From the NCBI GenBank assembly GCA_903822005.1, contig CAIJNL010000025.1, forward strand, positions 84,493-148,492: DNA of 64,000 nt. Reading direction: 5' to 3'. Source of the stretch: an uncultured Nitrospiraceae bacterium. Lineage in GTDB: Bacteria; Nitrospirota; Thermodesulfovibrionia; Thermodesulfovibrionales; Dissulfurispiraceae. A program made the translations under genes and the position numbers. Shown here piece by piece: positions 36,878-45,935 of the stretch. Below the pieces are notes generated by a model, which saw only the letters and a list, made by a program, of their open reading frames with translations, did not search any database and was not told where the DNA came from. Within the stretch, counting starts at the first letter, position 1. Every line of letters begins with the position of its first letter.

Positions 36878-37104
36878 TGGCTCAGGTCCTCAGTTAATCC
36901 TTCATCCGCAATTGTTTTTTCAAAGGCCGGATCAAGCTTCGCGCATTCCTTAGCCAGACGGGTGCGTTTTATCCTTGAAAGTTTTTCCTTCACAGCCTCC
37001 TGAATAGCCTGGCTGCGATTCTGAAAAATATGTTTACTGACGTATGTGTCCAACTGAGCAATGTATTGCTCATCCAATGTAATAGCAATTTTTGTTTTGC
37101 CCAT
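36862..37104 (-). CDS. ribbon-helix-helix (CopG/MazE-like) antitoxin
   Basis: This 80-residue protein has an N-terminal ribbon-helix-helix domain (KTKIAITLDEQYIAQLD, then NRSQAIQEAVKEKL) and an acidic C-terminal tail that would bind the toxin (DPAFEKTIADEGLTED). GGAGGTGC just upstream fixes the start. It is the first gene of the pair, with a strong promoter and a matching operator immediately upstream, as expected for autoregulation by the antitoxin or the complex. Confidence 0.9.
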   Translation of the reverse strand: MGKTKIAITLDEQYIAQLDTYVSKHIFQNRSQAIQEAVKEKLSRIKRTRLAKECAKLDPAFEKTIADEGLTEDLSQWPEY

Positions 37105-37115
37105 ATAAGCACCTC

Positions 37116-37158
37116 CGGTATTACTTTATATCATACCGCCGGTTTTATTTTTTGTCAA
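37116..37158 (-). promoter_or_regulatory. promoter and operator of the MazF/CopG-type pair
   Basis: On the minus strand TTGACA (complement of 37153-37158) and TATGAT (complement of 37130-37135) are 17 bp apart. The inverted repeat CGGTAT/ATACCG (37116-37121 and 37133-37138) overlaps the -10 and transcription start, a good position for the ribbon-helix-helix antitoxin. Confidence 0.7.
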
Positions 37159-37176
37159 TTGTTTCAGGAGATCATT

Positions 37177-37257
37177 ATGGCAAAGCCTTATGTTGACACA
37201 GACCTTTGTATTGGATGTGACGCCTGTGCTTCCACATGTTGTGTCTCACACCATTAA
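37177..37257 (+). pseudogene. truncated ferredoxin (26 residues)
   Basis: An ATG after CAGGAG opens MAKPYVDTDLCIGCDACAS, the classic start of a 2[4Fe-4S] ferredoxin or iron-sulfur subunit. The frame then stops after 26 residues, within the first cluster motif, with a corrupted CCVSHH. No continuation is seen in other frames nearby. It looks like the leftover 5' end of a ferredoxin gene cut by a rearrangement beside the toxin-antitoxin pair. Translation of a short peptide is possible, but a functional cluster is unlikely. Confidence 0.55.
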
Positions 37258-37498
37258 TATTTAACTCCCATTCGAGTCTGTCTAATTCTGCTTTATACTG
37301 AACCATCATCTGAACTCATTTTTTAAGTATATCATAATGCTCGCAGGAATAGAATAAAAGGCATAATTTTCGGGGCCTAGAATCTTCTCGGGTTGGCAAT
37401 ACCCGTCTAATATCGTGGATATACCAAGTTGGCATGTCACGGTAATTTTGTCCAAGAAGGGAATTATTTCGCATAAAGAGGCTGGTTTTCGTAAAGTA

Positions 37499-38251
37499 TC
37501 AGGCTTGACGTTTCTGTCCTTGAGTCAGCACAAAGGCCCCGGCCAGTACAACCGCAAGCGCGATCAGCGACGGGAGTACTACTAATGACGGCTGCCAATG
37601 ATGCAGCATGCCGCTGAACACTGCCGAGCAGCAATAGACCGCGCAGGCGAGGAACTGGAGGATGATGGTACCCTGGTTCCACCTGACCGGCGCATCAGGA
37701 ACGCGTTGTTCATCATCGCAGCTGTTTGTACGAACAACAAGGCCTGTAATAAATGTGGTCAATGTGGTGGTAATGACAATTGTCGGAATTCCGGGCAGCT
37801 TCAAATGCTGCACAGCCGTGGCCTGAATGCCCATCGCGGCCGAGGCGAGCAGGATGAGCAGATACAAAACAAGTCCCTGGTGCTGCCCGTCGTGAGAAAA
37901 ATGCCATGCTGCAGTAAGACCTGCCAGCACTGCCAGTTCGATGCATAAGGCTGTGATCAGGGCGGTCGTCCAGCCAGGCATCGTGCGTTTGCGCTCTACT
38001 ATGAATGCCCCGGCTACTACACCCGCGCAGAAACCTGCCAGTGCCAGCACCGACCGCTGGGCAGCTGCAGCATTTCCTTCGCCGAGCGAGAGACCTAGCA
38101 GAACGATGTTGCCCGTCATATTTGCCGTAAAAACATGTCCAAGCCCCATGTAACTGATTGCATCCACACTGCCGGCCACCCAGACCAGAAATATGACAAT
38201 AGTGGATTCCAGGCGGTTGCGCGTCTGCACCCCGTAAATGAATTCTGCCAT
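37499..38251 (-). CDS. DUF1275 (YoaK-like) membrane protein
   Basis: The ATG at 38251, preceded by GGGAGAGGG, is preferred; a longer start would add 15 Arg/Lys/Gly-rich residues. The 250-residue protein has about six to seven membrane helices and the DUF1275 pattern: WVAGSVDAISYMGLGHVFTANMTGN in two parts, then VQHLKLPGIPTIVITTTLT. The family is widespread and proposed to be a small-molecule permease, but no function is established. The gene stands alone in an accessory-looking patch. Confidence 0.87.
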   Translation of the reverse strand: MAEFIYGVQTRNRLESTIVIFLVWVAGSVDAISYMGLGHVFTANMTGNIVLLGLSLGEGNAAAAQRSVLALAGFCAGVVAGAFIVERKRTMPGWTTALITALCIELAVLAGLTAAWHFSHDGQHQGLVLYLLILLASAAMGIQATAVQHLKLPGIPTIVITTTLTTFITGLVVRTNSCDDEQRVPDAPVRWNQGTIILQFLACAVYCCSAVFSGMLHHWQPSLVVLPSLIALAVVLAGAFVLTQGQKRQA

Positions 38252-38535
38252 AAACCCTCTCCCTGCCTTGCCGCGGTTCTGCCGGAGACCCTGCATAGAC
38301 GGTCGTACTTATCAAGATTATATCAGTATTCAGGCGTGAGTGTAAGGTGAAGTTTCCTGCTCGCCTAATGTAACAATTCTTTGGTCCCGACCAGGGAAAT
38401 CTACAGACCTTTCCCGCTTTTTTATGCTTGGTCATGTCACTAATTAATAATATGATGTAATTAGAACCGCATCAGGCGTTCTTGAGTGAAATAGCCCGGG
38501 ATGCCAATTTCGGGGAAAAAAGAGAGGAGCAGAAT

Positions 38536-39021
38536 ATGTACGGCAAGATACTTGTTCCACTGGATGGATCGGACCTGGCAGCACAGATACTACCGCAGGT
38601 CGAAGAACTGGCAAAAGCCTTCAAATCCGAAATCACGCTTATTACGGTCGGATTCCTGATAACCCTGTACAGTACTACCGCCGAGTTTTCTTACAAGAGT
38701 GTTGAAGACCTGGAGGCTTCGTTGAAAAAGGATGCAGAAAACAGGCTCGAAAGATATGCCGCCAAATTGAAAGCCAAGGGTTTGAAGGTCAGCCAGGTCT
38801 ATGTCAAAGGCGTTCCGGCCCACGAGATCATCAACTATGCCGACGAGAACAAATACGATCTTATCGCCATGGCAACGCATGGAAGAGGCGAGGTCGCATG
38901 GGTGCTTGGGAGCGTGGCAGAGAAAGTGGTTTCCCATGCAACTGTCCCTGTTCTGCTGATGAGGGTTCTGGACCTCAAACAGCCGGTTGTGAAGAAGGCT
39001 GATTATATCGGTCCGGACTAG
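38536..39021 (+). CDS. universal stress protein, UspA family
   Basis: AGAGGAG upstream of the ATG at 38536 fixes the start. The 161-residue protein has the Usp fold: MYGKILVPLDGSDLA at the N-terminus and the ATP-binding loop MATHGRGEVAWVLGSVAEKVVSHATVPVLLMR, which carries the G-x2-G-x9-G(S/T)-like pattern. It may bind ATP, although binding by individual members varies. Such proteins respond to starvation or redox stress. It is convergent with an MFS gene and shares a bidirectional stem-loop with it. Confidence 0.9.
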   Translation: MYGKILVPLDGSDLAAQILPQVEELAKAFKSEITLITVGFLITLYSTTAEFSYKSVEDLEASLKKDAENRLERYAAKLKAKGLKVSQVYVKGVPAHEIINYADENKYDLIAMATHGRGEVAWVLGSVAEKVVSHATVPVLLMRVLDLKQPVVKKADYIGPD

Positions 39022-39038
39022 TCCGACAGATATTAAAC

Positions 39039-39083
39039 AAAGACTGGGATCTGACTCGGCTTACAGGGGTCATCCCGGTCTTT
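39039..39083. terminator. bidirectional terminator-like stem-loop
   Basis: There are 12-bp arms (39039-39050 with 39072-39083, one G-T pair) around a 21-base loop between the convergent uspA-type and MFS genes. The 5' A-run and 3' T-run allow use on both strands. It overlaps the last codons of the MFS gene. Confidence 0.55.
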
Positions 39084-40347
39084 CCTTTGGAATGAAGAAA
39101 AAGGTCAACCCTGCCCCTGTCATCAATATGCCTGCAATTATATACAGAGATGCGGACGGATCGGATGAAATATGCCTTGCCCATATTTGTACATTAGGCC
39201 CGATATAACCACCCAGATTTCCGACTGAATTCACAAGCCCAATGCCTGCCGCCGCAGCTGTCCCTGCCAGAAACGCCGAGGGGATCGGCCAGAACAGTGG
39301 GATAGAACCGATGACCCCGATTGTGGCAACGGAGAGGAAGATAATGGCCAGTACCGGGTTTGAAGCAAAGACAGCGCTGAGCACCAGGCCCACTGCGCCC
39401 GCTGTCATGTTAAATACATAATGCAGACGCCTCTCTCCGGTTTTGTCCGAATGGCGGCTCAGGATGACCATTCCTATTACGGCCGCAGCATACGGTATTG
39501 CCGTAACCATGCCGACCCCGAAGTAATCCCTGATGCCGAATGCATTAACTATTGTCGGCAGCCAGAAGGTAATGCCGTAAAGGCCGATTACAAGCGTAAA
39601 ATAGACAGCGCATAAAATCCATACCCTCCCACTCTTAAACGCGTCAATAAGTTTATGCCCTGGCTTTTGCCTGTCTTCAGCATAAAGGTTGTTTGATAGC
39701 AGGGCTTTTTCTTCCACATTCAGCCACCGTGCATCTTCAATGCCGCTGTCCAGGCAATAAAAGACCAGGAAACCTACGATCACCGAAGGGATGCCCTCAA
39801 GCAGGAATAACCACTGCCAGCCCGCAACACCCATGGCGCCTGACAGGCTGTCCATAATCCAGCCTGATATCGGATTTCCGATCACACCTGCCACCGCAAT
39901 CGCCGACACAAACCATGCGGTCCTTGTGGACCTGCGGGATAATGGGTACCAAAGTGTGAGATAAAAAATGATGCCGGGGAAGAATCCGGCTTCAGCCACC
40001 CCGAGTAGAAAGCGAATGATATAGAGGGACCATTTATCATTGACAAACATCATGCAAGAGGAGATTATGCCCCAGGATATCATGATCCTCGCAATCCACA
40101 TGCGCGCCCCGTATTTTTTCAGGAGCAGGTTGCTGGGCACTTCAAAAAAGAAATAGCCGATAAAAAAGATCCCCGCGCCGGCCGCGAAAGCCGCATCGCT
40201 AAGGGAGAGATCAGCGCTCATCTGCAGCTTTGCAAAGCCGACGTTCACCCTGTCAAGGTAAGCCAGTATGTAGCAGAGAAAAAGGAAAGGGATTATTCGC
40301 AGGTCAACCTTGCGGTATGTCCTTGCCTCGAAGCTCTCATTTTTCAT
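39070..40347 (-). CDS. MFS transporter, ACS family (tartrate/phthalate-type)
   Basis: This 425-residue protein has 12 membrane helices and ACS motifs: ILAYLDRVNVGFAKLQM in helix 1 and LGVAEAGFFPGIIFYLTLWY in helix 4. It most resembles carriers of hydroxy-dicarboxylates, phthalate or 2-ketogluconate type by general pattern. It is not part of the catabolic island on the plus strand but could serve it. TATATT lies shortly before the ATG and no ribosome-binding site is visible, so the transcript may be leaderless. The substrate is unknown. Confidence 0.87.
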   Translation of the reverse strand: MKNESFEARTYRKVDLRIIPFLFLCYILAYLDRVNVGFAKLQMSADLSLSDAAFAAGAGIFFIGYFFFEVPSNLLLKKYGARMWIARIMISWGIISSCMMFVNDKWSLYIIRFLLGVAEAGFFPGIIFYLTLWYPLSRRSTRTAWFVSAIAVAGVIGNPISGWIMDSLSGAMGVAGWQWLFLLEGIPSVIVGFLVFYCLDSGIEDARWLNVEEKALLSNNLYAEDRQKPGHKLIDAFKSGRVWILCAVYFTLVIGLYGITFWLPTIVNAFGIRDYFGVGMVTAIPYAAAVIGMVILSRHSDKTGERRLHYVFNMTAGAVGLVLSAVFASNPVLAIIFLSVATIGVIGSIPLFWPIPSAFLAGTAAAAGIGLVNSVGNLGGYIGPNVQIWARHISSDPSASLYIIAGILMTGAGLTFFFIPKERPG

Positions 40348-40774
40348 CCATTAAATATACCAGATTGAGACAGGTCAGATGAACATCATCACGGATGTTA
40401 CCAAAGAAAACGGGTGTTGTGTAGGTTTTTGTCTTACAAGGTTAATATGTTTTCTGTTAGTTGCATGCATAGAGGTAGCCGAATTTCGCAAAACGCAGGC
40501 CAGTCCTTGCATACTTTAAATCCGCATTCTCTGCCGTTTAAAATGCTTCTTTTTTAGGCAGACCGGAGAATATCAATGCTGCCAGCCACGCGGTGACAAA
40601 TCCTAACATGTTGTTGACATCGGGCGGTGAATAATCGCGGATCAAGAGAATAATTTCGGCGACGAAAGGGCGTCGAAGCCCCCATAATTAAGCAGAAATT
40701 AATGGCACGGGGCTGCCTTATATTGTTATGGCTGTTCATAACAGTTATAATAGAAACAAAAAAAGGAGCAATTA
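40348..40774. other. intergenic region with a possible gene remnant
   Basis: This AT-rich, mostly featureless stretch separates the divergent MFS and RNase H-like genes. It contains a possible minus-strand C-terminal gene remnant (40538-40687). TATAAT at about 40747 may be the -10 for the RNase H-like operon. No tRNA or known riboswitch pattern was recognised. Confidence 0.45.
40538..40687 (-). pseudogene. possible C-terminal remnant of a membrane-protein gene
   Basis: A 49-codon minus-strand frame with no plausible start encodes a natural-looking end: RRPFVAEIILLIRDYSPP, a hydrophobic segment (MLGFVTAWLAALIFSGL) and a charged KKEAF tail. It reads like the last helix of a membrane protein whose 5' part has been lost. 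I do not recognise the family, and chance cannot be excluded. Confidence 0.25.
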
Positions 40775-41569
40775 GTGATACGCCATACCTTTTCCCTGCT
40801 TAACGGAATCGGCGAAAAACTGGAACGCAACCTGTGGGAAAGGGGCATTCTGACTTGGGACGATTTTATTAAAACGCCTGAAATAGAAGGAATAAGCCCT
40901 GAGAGAAAGAGCGCGTATGACGGCCTTCTTACGCATGCCTCCATAGAGCTTGGCGTCGGTAATGCCGAATATTTTGCCAGGATGCTCAAACGCAGCGAGC
41001 ACTGGCGTCTTTTTGGGGTCTTTGGTTCTGAAGCAATAGGCATGGACATTGAGACCAACGGTCTTGTGCCGGGCGCAGGAGGCTACGCTACGGTAGTCGG
41101 ACTGCATAATGGACGCGAGAGCCGCTGTTTTGTGAGGGGCGATAATTTAACAGTTGAGGACCTTAACCGCGAACTGGCCGGCTATAAATGCCTTATAACG
41201 TTTTATGGAGCGGCATTCGATGTGCCCTTTCTGCTCAGGACCATGCCGGGCGTGAAATTCAACATACCCCATTTCGACCTCTGCTTTGCGGGCCGGCGGG
41301 TGCAGATGGAGGGGGGTCTCAAAAAAATCGAGGCCCAGCTGGGCATAACCCGCCACGAAAGCGTACAGGGCATGAACGGATATGATGCAGTCAAGCTTTG
41401 GGAGCAGGCCCGCAGGGGCAGCACTGAGGCAATGGACCGTCTCCTGACTTACAACATGGAAGACACCCGGCACCTGCTTACTATCGCTTCTGTGATATAT
41501 GACAAGATGAGATTATTGTCGGGCATCGAAGAATATGCCAGGGGCAGGCTCACCTGTGGATTTGCTTAA
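40775..41569 (+). CDS. ribonuclease H-like exonuclease-fold protein (YprB type)
   Basis: This 264-residue protein starts at GTG after AAAAAGGAG. It has an N-terminal helical segment with a helix-hairpin-like pattern and an RNase_H-like 3'-5' exonuclease domain: MDIETN (metal ligands Asp and Glu), TFYGAAFDVPFLL (second Asp motif), and YNMEDTRHLL (third Asp motif). It resembles the C-terminal part of YprB and related uncharacterised nucleases. Its 3' end overlaps the Xer-type recombinase gene, so the two are co-expressed; a role in DNA processing with the recombinase is possible but unproven. Confidence 0.82.
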   Translation: MIRHTFSLLNGIGEKLERNLWERGILTWDDFIKTPEIEGISPERKSAYDGLLTHASIELGVGNAEYFARMLKRSEHWRLFGVFGSEAIGMDIETNGLVPGAGGYATVVGLHNGRESRCFVRGDNLTVEDLNRELAGYKCLITFYGAAFDVPFLLRTMPGVKFNIPHFDLCFAGRRVQMEGGLKKIEAQLGITRHESVQGMNGYDAVKLWEQARRGSTEAMDRLLTYNMEDTRHLLTIASVIYDKMRLLSGIEEYARGRLTCGFA

Positions 41570-42431
41570 GCAGTTCGTCTCGTATCTCGCTGTCGAAAGA
41601 GGCCTGTCAAAAAATACCGTAGCATCGTATGCCATGGACCTGAAGGGCTTCTTTGCCTATTTGCTCGAAAAAGGCGGGCGGGAAGGATCTTTTGAAAGGG
41701 CCGATATCGTAGATTATCTCAACAGGATGAGGGTCAGCGGTTATTCGACCGCAAGCATCTGCCGTTTTATTTCATCTGTAAAGGGCCTGGCAAAATATCT
41801 GATCACAGAAAAGATGATCTCTGAAGATCCTACCGAGACGCTCAGGAACCCCAAACAGTGGGACAGGCTGCCCAAGGCGTTGGACCTGGAGGATATCAGA
41901 AAACTTTTCTCAACAGACATGCCTGGCGAAACGGCAATACGTGATTCGGCGATGTTCGAGCTGATGTATTCATCCGGTCTCAGGGTGAGTGAGGTCGTGA
42001 TGATCAAGGTAAACGACATGAACTTTGAGGCCGGTTTTATAAGAGTGCTCGGCAAGGGTTCAAAAGAAAGGGTCGTGCCGATGAACCGCAGGGCAGCTGA
42101 AAAGGTCAAGGAGTATATGCGCGAACTCAGACCTCATTTGCTGAGGGGCAGGAACTCGCCTTATCTCTTTCTCTCTGTCAGGGGCGCACCGATGACGAGG
42201 CAGAGGTTCTGGCAGGCGTTGAAAAAGCTTGGCGGTCTGGCGGGGCTCAAGATAAGCCCTCATGCCATCAGGCATTCCTTTGCAACGCATCTGCTTGACG
42301 GTGGGGCCGATCTCAGGTCGGTGCAGAAGATGCTGGGCCACTCCGACATAGCGACGACCCAGATTTATACAAAGGTCACGGCTGAAAGGCTGCGCAAGTC
42401 CTATGCCGACCATCATCCGAGGGCAAAATAA
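41556..42431 (+). CDS. tyrosine recombinase, XerC/XerD family
   Basis: The GTG at 41556, after AGGGGCAGG, gives the usual family N-terminus (LLKQFVSYLAVERGLSKNT); an ATG at 41535 is an alternative. The 291-residue protein has the SAM-like core-binding domain (about 1-85) and a catalytic domain with SSGLRVSE (Arg), GKGSKER (Lys), HAIRHSFATHLL (His, Arg) and LGHSDIATTQIYTKV (His and the nucleophilic Tyr). Xer proteins resolve chromosome dimers at dif. The core-gene setting suggests a housekeeping XerC/D rather than a phage integrase. Confidence 0.87.
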   Translation: MDLLKQFVSYLAVERGLSKNTVASYAMDLKGFFAYLLEKGGREGSFERADIVDYLNRMRVSGYSTASICRFISSVKGLAKYLITEKMISEDPTETLRNPKQWDRLPKALDLEDIRKLFSTDMPGETAIRDSAMFELMYSSGLRVSEVVMIKVNDMNFEAGFIRVLGKGSKERVVPMNRRAAEKVKEYMRELRPHLLRGRNSPYLFLSVRGAPMTRQRFWQALKKLGGLAGLKISPHAIRHSFATHLLDGGADLRSVQKMLGHSDIATTQIYTKVTAERLRKSYADHHPRAK

Positions 42432-42486
42432 AGCAGGGTGCGATATGGACCCTGATTCCATTTTTTGATTTGTTCAGGAGGTGAAG

Positions 42487-44937
42487 ATGTCTCTCAGGTT
42501 ATCTGTCGATGCATTATACAGGCGTTGTGATCCGGAGTTGTTTCGTTTCAATACCACTGATGATATCAAAGACCAGGAAGGGCTCATCGGGCAGGAGCGC
42601 GCGCTGAAGGCCATCGACTTTGGGCTTTCGCTGCCGAACAAGGGCTTCAATATATTCGCGCTCGGCGAATCCGGCACCGGAAAGGCGAGGGCCATACGCA
42701 GTATACTGACCGAAAAGGCCGCAAAGGAGCCTGTGCCGGTCGACTGGTGCTATGTCTATAATTTCAAAGACCCTGACGCTCCTATCGCGATATCCCTGAA
42801 GCCCGGACTCGCAACAATTTTCCAGAAAGAGATGGGCGATCTGGTGAAGACTTTGACGATTGGGATACCCAGGGCCTTCGAATCGAGGGAATACGAGCAG
42901 CAGAGAAACGCCTTTTTGGATGAGTTTCAGCAGAAGCAGAAGGAGCTTATGCAGGGCGTAGAAGATGAGGCTGCTGCAAAGGGGTTCACGCTGAAGCGCG
43001 GGGCTCCGGGTCTGCTTATTGTCCCTGTCAAGAAAACCGGCGAGCCTTTGAGCGAAGAAGAATACGCCGCTCTTGACGACGGAACTAAAGCCGAAGCTGA
43101 GAAAATAGGCAAGATGCTGCAGGGAAAGCTGAACGAAATAGGGCGTTTGCTGCGCGATGACGACAAGAAGCTCAAAGAGTCGATGGCTAAACTCGAAAGA
43201 GAGATCGCGCTTGGCGCCGTAGGACACCTTATAGACGAGATCAGGGAGAAGTATGCCGACCATCCCAAGGTACCTGCCTATCTGGATGCCGTGCAGGAGG
43301 ACATCCTTACGCATCTCGATGATTTCAAACCGGCCGAGGAGCCGCAGCCGTCTCCGTTCCCGTTCATGAAGATGCCTAAACAGGAAACATCGTTTACCCG
43401 TTATGTCGTAAACGTGCTGGTGAACAACAGCGAGGCCAAGGGCGCGCCTGTTGTATTTGAGAGCAATCCGACATATCTTAATCTCTTTGGCAAGCTCGAA
43501 TACAAGGTGCAGTACGGCATGGCGACGACCGATTTCTCAATGATAAGGGCAGGCGCTCTCCACAGGGCCAATGGGGGATATATTGTAATAAACGCGCTGG
43601 ACCTGCTGAAGAACATCTTTTCGTACGACAGCCTTAAGCGGGCGATCAAGAACGGCGAGATAAGGATAGAGGACGTCTGGGAACAGTACAGGCTGATGAG
43701 CACTACTGCGCTCAAGCCCGAGACGATACCGCTGAATGTAAAGGTCATCCTGAGCGGCATACCTTACATTTATTACACGCTCTACAACACGGACGACGAG
43801 TACAGGGAACTCTTCAAGGTAAAGGCCGATTTCGACAGCAGGATGGAACGCACCCACGAGGCTGTAGGGAAATACGCATCTTTTATCGCTTCCTGCCGTA
43901 AGGACGAGGACCTGCTGCCATTTGACAGGGAAGGGGTTGCAAGGGTAGTTGAATACGGCTCGCGGCTTGCCAGCCACCAGTTCAAGCTCTCGACCAGGTT
44001 CAATGATATCGCGGACCTGCTCAGGGAGGCCGACTACTGGGCCAGGAAAGAGGGCGGCCAGGTTGTGAGCGGATATCATGTGATTCAGGCCCAGGATGAG
44101 AAGATTTACAGGTCGAACAAGATAGAGGACCTGCTACAGGAGATGATGGTCGAAGACACGGTCATAGTCAATACCGACGGAGAGAAGGTCGGACAGGTCA
44201 ACGGACTGGCTGTACTCAATATGGGCGATTACAGTTTCGGCAAGCCTTCGAGGATATCCGCCAAAACGTATGTTGGCAGGGCCGGGGTGGTGAACATCGA
44301 AAGGGAAACCAAGATGAGCGGCCGGATACATGACAAGGCGATTATCATAATCAGCCACTATCTCGGCTCCAGGTTTGCGACAAAAAAGCCGATCAGTCTT
44401 TCCGCATCGATAACATTCGAGCAGCTCTATGATATGGTCGAGGGCGACAGCGCCACATGCGCCGAACTCTTCGCTCTGCTCAGCAGCATTGCAGGAGTTC
44501 CGCTGAAACAGGGACTGGCCCTTACCGGGTCCATGGACCAGAACGGCGAGGTGCAGCCGATAGGCGGGGTCAATGAAAAGATCGAGGGCTTTTATCACCT
44601 CTGCAAGGTCAGGGGATTTGACGCCATGCAGGGAGTCATAATACCGCGCAGAAACATAAAAAACCTGATGCTGAAACAGGAAGTCATAGAATCGGTGAAA
44701 GAGGGAAAGTTCACGATCTATGCCATCGACCGGGTGGAAGAGGGCATCGAGCTTCTTACGGGCATGCCCGCGGGAGACCTGGGGGATGACGGTACATATC
44801 CTGAGGGCACCTTTAATCAGCTTGTCATGAAACGTCTTGATGAGATATCCGCTGCGCTCGAAAAGAAAAAGGACAAGGACAAAGACGCGGATGAAGAAGA
44901 GCCCCGGAAGAAGGAGAGTGACAACGGGGATAAATGA
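42487..44937 (+). CDS. Lon-type ATP-dependent protease (LonB-like, AAA_32)
   Basis: The ATG at 42487 is 5 bases after AGGAGG. This 816-residue protein has an N-terminal AAA region with Walker A GESGTGKARA, a long charged helical insertion (about 140-290), and a C-terminal Lon proteolytic domain with Ser655 (GDSATCAE) and Lys698 (GGVNEKIEGF). The 43-residue spacing equals that of the Ser679-Lys722 dyad of E. coli Lon. This is the AAA_32/LonB-like bacterial subfamily, soluble rather than membrane-anchored, thought to degrade damaged or regulatory proteins. The acidic/basic tail (KDKDKDADEEEP) is unusual. The stop overlaps the acyltransferase start by four bases. Confidence 0.88.
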   Translation: MSLRLSVDALYRRCDPELFRFNTTDDIKDQEGLIGQERALKAIDFGLSLPNKGFNIFALGESGTGKARAIRSILTEKAAKEPVPVDWCYVYNFKDPDAPIAISLKPGLATIFQKEMGDLVKTLTIGIPRAFESREYEQQRNAFLDEFQQKQKELMQGVEDEAAAKGFTLKRGAPGLLIVPVKKTGEPLSEEEYAALDDGTKAEAEKIGKMLQGKLNEIGRLLRDDDKKLKESMAKLEREIALGAVGHLIDEIREKYADHPKVPAYLDAVQEDILTHLDDFKPAEEPQPSPFPFMKMPKQETSFTRYVVNVLVNNSEAKGAPVVFESNPTYLNLFGKLEYKVQYGMATTDFSMIRAGALHRANGGYIVINALDLLKNIFSYDSLKRAIKNGEIRIEDVWEQYRLMSTTALKPETIPLNVKVILSGIPYIYYTLYNTDDEYRELFKVKADFDSRMERTHEAVGKYASFIASCRKDEDLLPFDREGVARVVEYGSRLASHQFKLSTRFNDIADLLREADYWARKEGGQVVSGYHVIQAQDEKIYRSNKIEDLLQEMMVEDTVIVNTDGEKVGQVNGLAVLNMGDYSFGKPSRISAKTYVGRAGVVNIERETKMSGRIHDKAIIIISHYLGSRFATKKPISLSASITFEQLYDMVEGDSATCAELFALLSSIAGVPLKQGLALTGSMDQNGEVQPIGGVNEKIEGFYHLCKVRGFDAMQGVIIPRRNIKNLMLKQEVIESVKEGKFTIYAIDRVEEGIELLTGMPAGDLGDDGTYPEGTFNQLVMKRLDEISAALEKKKDKDKDADEEEPRKKESDNGDK

Positions 44938-45842
44938 GAAAGATAAGATGGTCTGTCGAAGTTGCGCTTGTTTTCTGTTTCGCGCTTCCGTTTGCGCTGC
45001 TGCCGCTTAAATTATCGCTGAAGGCAGGACAGCTTCTGGGCCTGCTGCTGTATTTCGCGTGGGTAAGCAGGCGCCGGATCGCAATAGACAATATCGAACA
45101 GGCGGTTGCCGCCGGAGGGCTCTCCATAAAGGTGCCGGCAAAGGTCATAGCCCGCCGGAGCTTTATGAACCTCGGCAAGTCTTTTGCAGAGATCGTGAAG
45201 ATTTACTTCGGCATGGGGCGGGGCATAATCGATTCTATTGAGGCAAGGGGCGTCGAGAATTTTTACAAGGCAAAGGAGAAAGGCAAGGGCGTATTATTCA
45301 TAACCGGCCACTGCGGCAACTGGGAGCTTACTGCTCTCGGGTTCGGGGCACGCGGAGAGACGATATCGGTCATAGCCCGGACCCAGAACAATCCTTACCT
45401 GAATAGTATAGTTGAAAAGATAAGGAGCAGATACGGCAACAAGGTCATCTATAAGGAAAACGCCCTTATGGCGGTATTGTCAGAGCTGCGCCAGAACAGG
45501 GTCGTGGGCATTCTTATGGACCAGGCTGTTGTGCCCGAAGAAGGCGTGATCATAGATTTTCTCGGCAGGGGCGCCTGGACAATAAAAATCCCGGCCATAA
45601 TGGCAAGGAGGCTGAAAACAGCCGTTGTCCCTGCATTCATGCATCGTGAAGGCGACAAGTATGTAGGCACCTTTTATCCGGAGGTCCGGTTTTCACAGGA
45701 CCCTGATCCTGAAAAGGCGATGCTCGAAGACACAAAGACCCTGACCGGCTATATCGAAAACTATATCCGGGAGCATCCGGATGAATGGCTCTGGCTGCAC
45801 CGCCGCTGGAAGCGGGTGCCGGATTCATACAATGCAAAGTGA
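44934..45842 (+). CDS. lysophospholipid/lipid A acyltransferase (LpxL/HtrB-like)
   Basis: This 302-residue protein has an N-terminal hydrophobic segment (VALVFCFALPFALLPLKL) and the LpxL/HtrB-family catalytic motif GHCGNWE (H-x4-E), followed by AIxxQNNPYLN-like RTQNNPYL and GILMDQAV. The C-terminus has the family pattern HPDEWLWLHRRWKRVP. Relatives add a secondary acyl chain to lipid A at the inner face of the inner membrane. Translation is coupled to the Lon-type gene. The neighbouring mlaEFD genes point to an envelope-lipid theme. Confidence 0.87.
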   Translation: MRKIRWSVEVALVFCFALPFALLPLKLSLKAGQLLGLLLYFAWVSRRRIAIDNIEQAVAAGGLSIKVPAKVIARRSFMNLGKSFAEIVKIYFGMGRGIIDSIEARGVENFYKAKEKGKGVLFITGHCGNWELTALGFGARGETISVIARTQNNPYLNSIVEKIRSRYGNKVIYKENALMAVLSELRQNRVVGILMDQAVVPEEGVIIDFLGRGAWTIKIPAIMARRLKTAVVPAFMHREGDKYVGTFYPEVRFSQDPDPEKAMLEDTKTLTGYIENYIREHPDEWLWLHRRWKRVPDSYNAK

Positions 45843-45935
45843 GCAGAGGGCATTCCTTTTGGTGTAATATATCTCAAATACCGGACCTGCAGGAATAATG
45901 GCCGGGCGGCCTCTAACTTTTTTATTGGGTAAATT

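Noticed and set aside
40698..40720. Sigma-54-like TGGCAC...TGC sequence upstream of the RNase H-like gene
   Set aside because: The distance between the GG and GC elements is one base short of the required spacing, and a TATAAT closer to the gene explains transcription better.
42487..44937. Lon-type protease gene as part of a defence system with the neighbouring recombinase and nuclease
   Set aside because: All three resemble ordinary core genes, with normal active sites and operon-style overlaps to envelope genes; nothing else supports a defence role.
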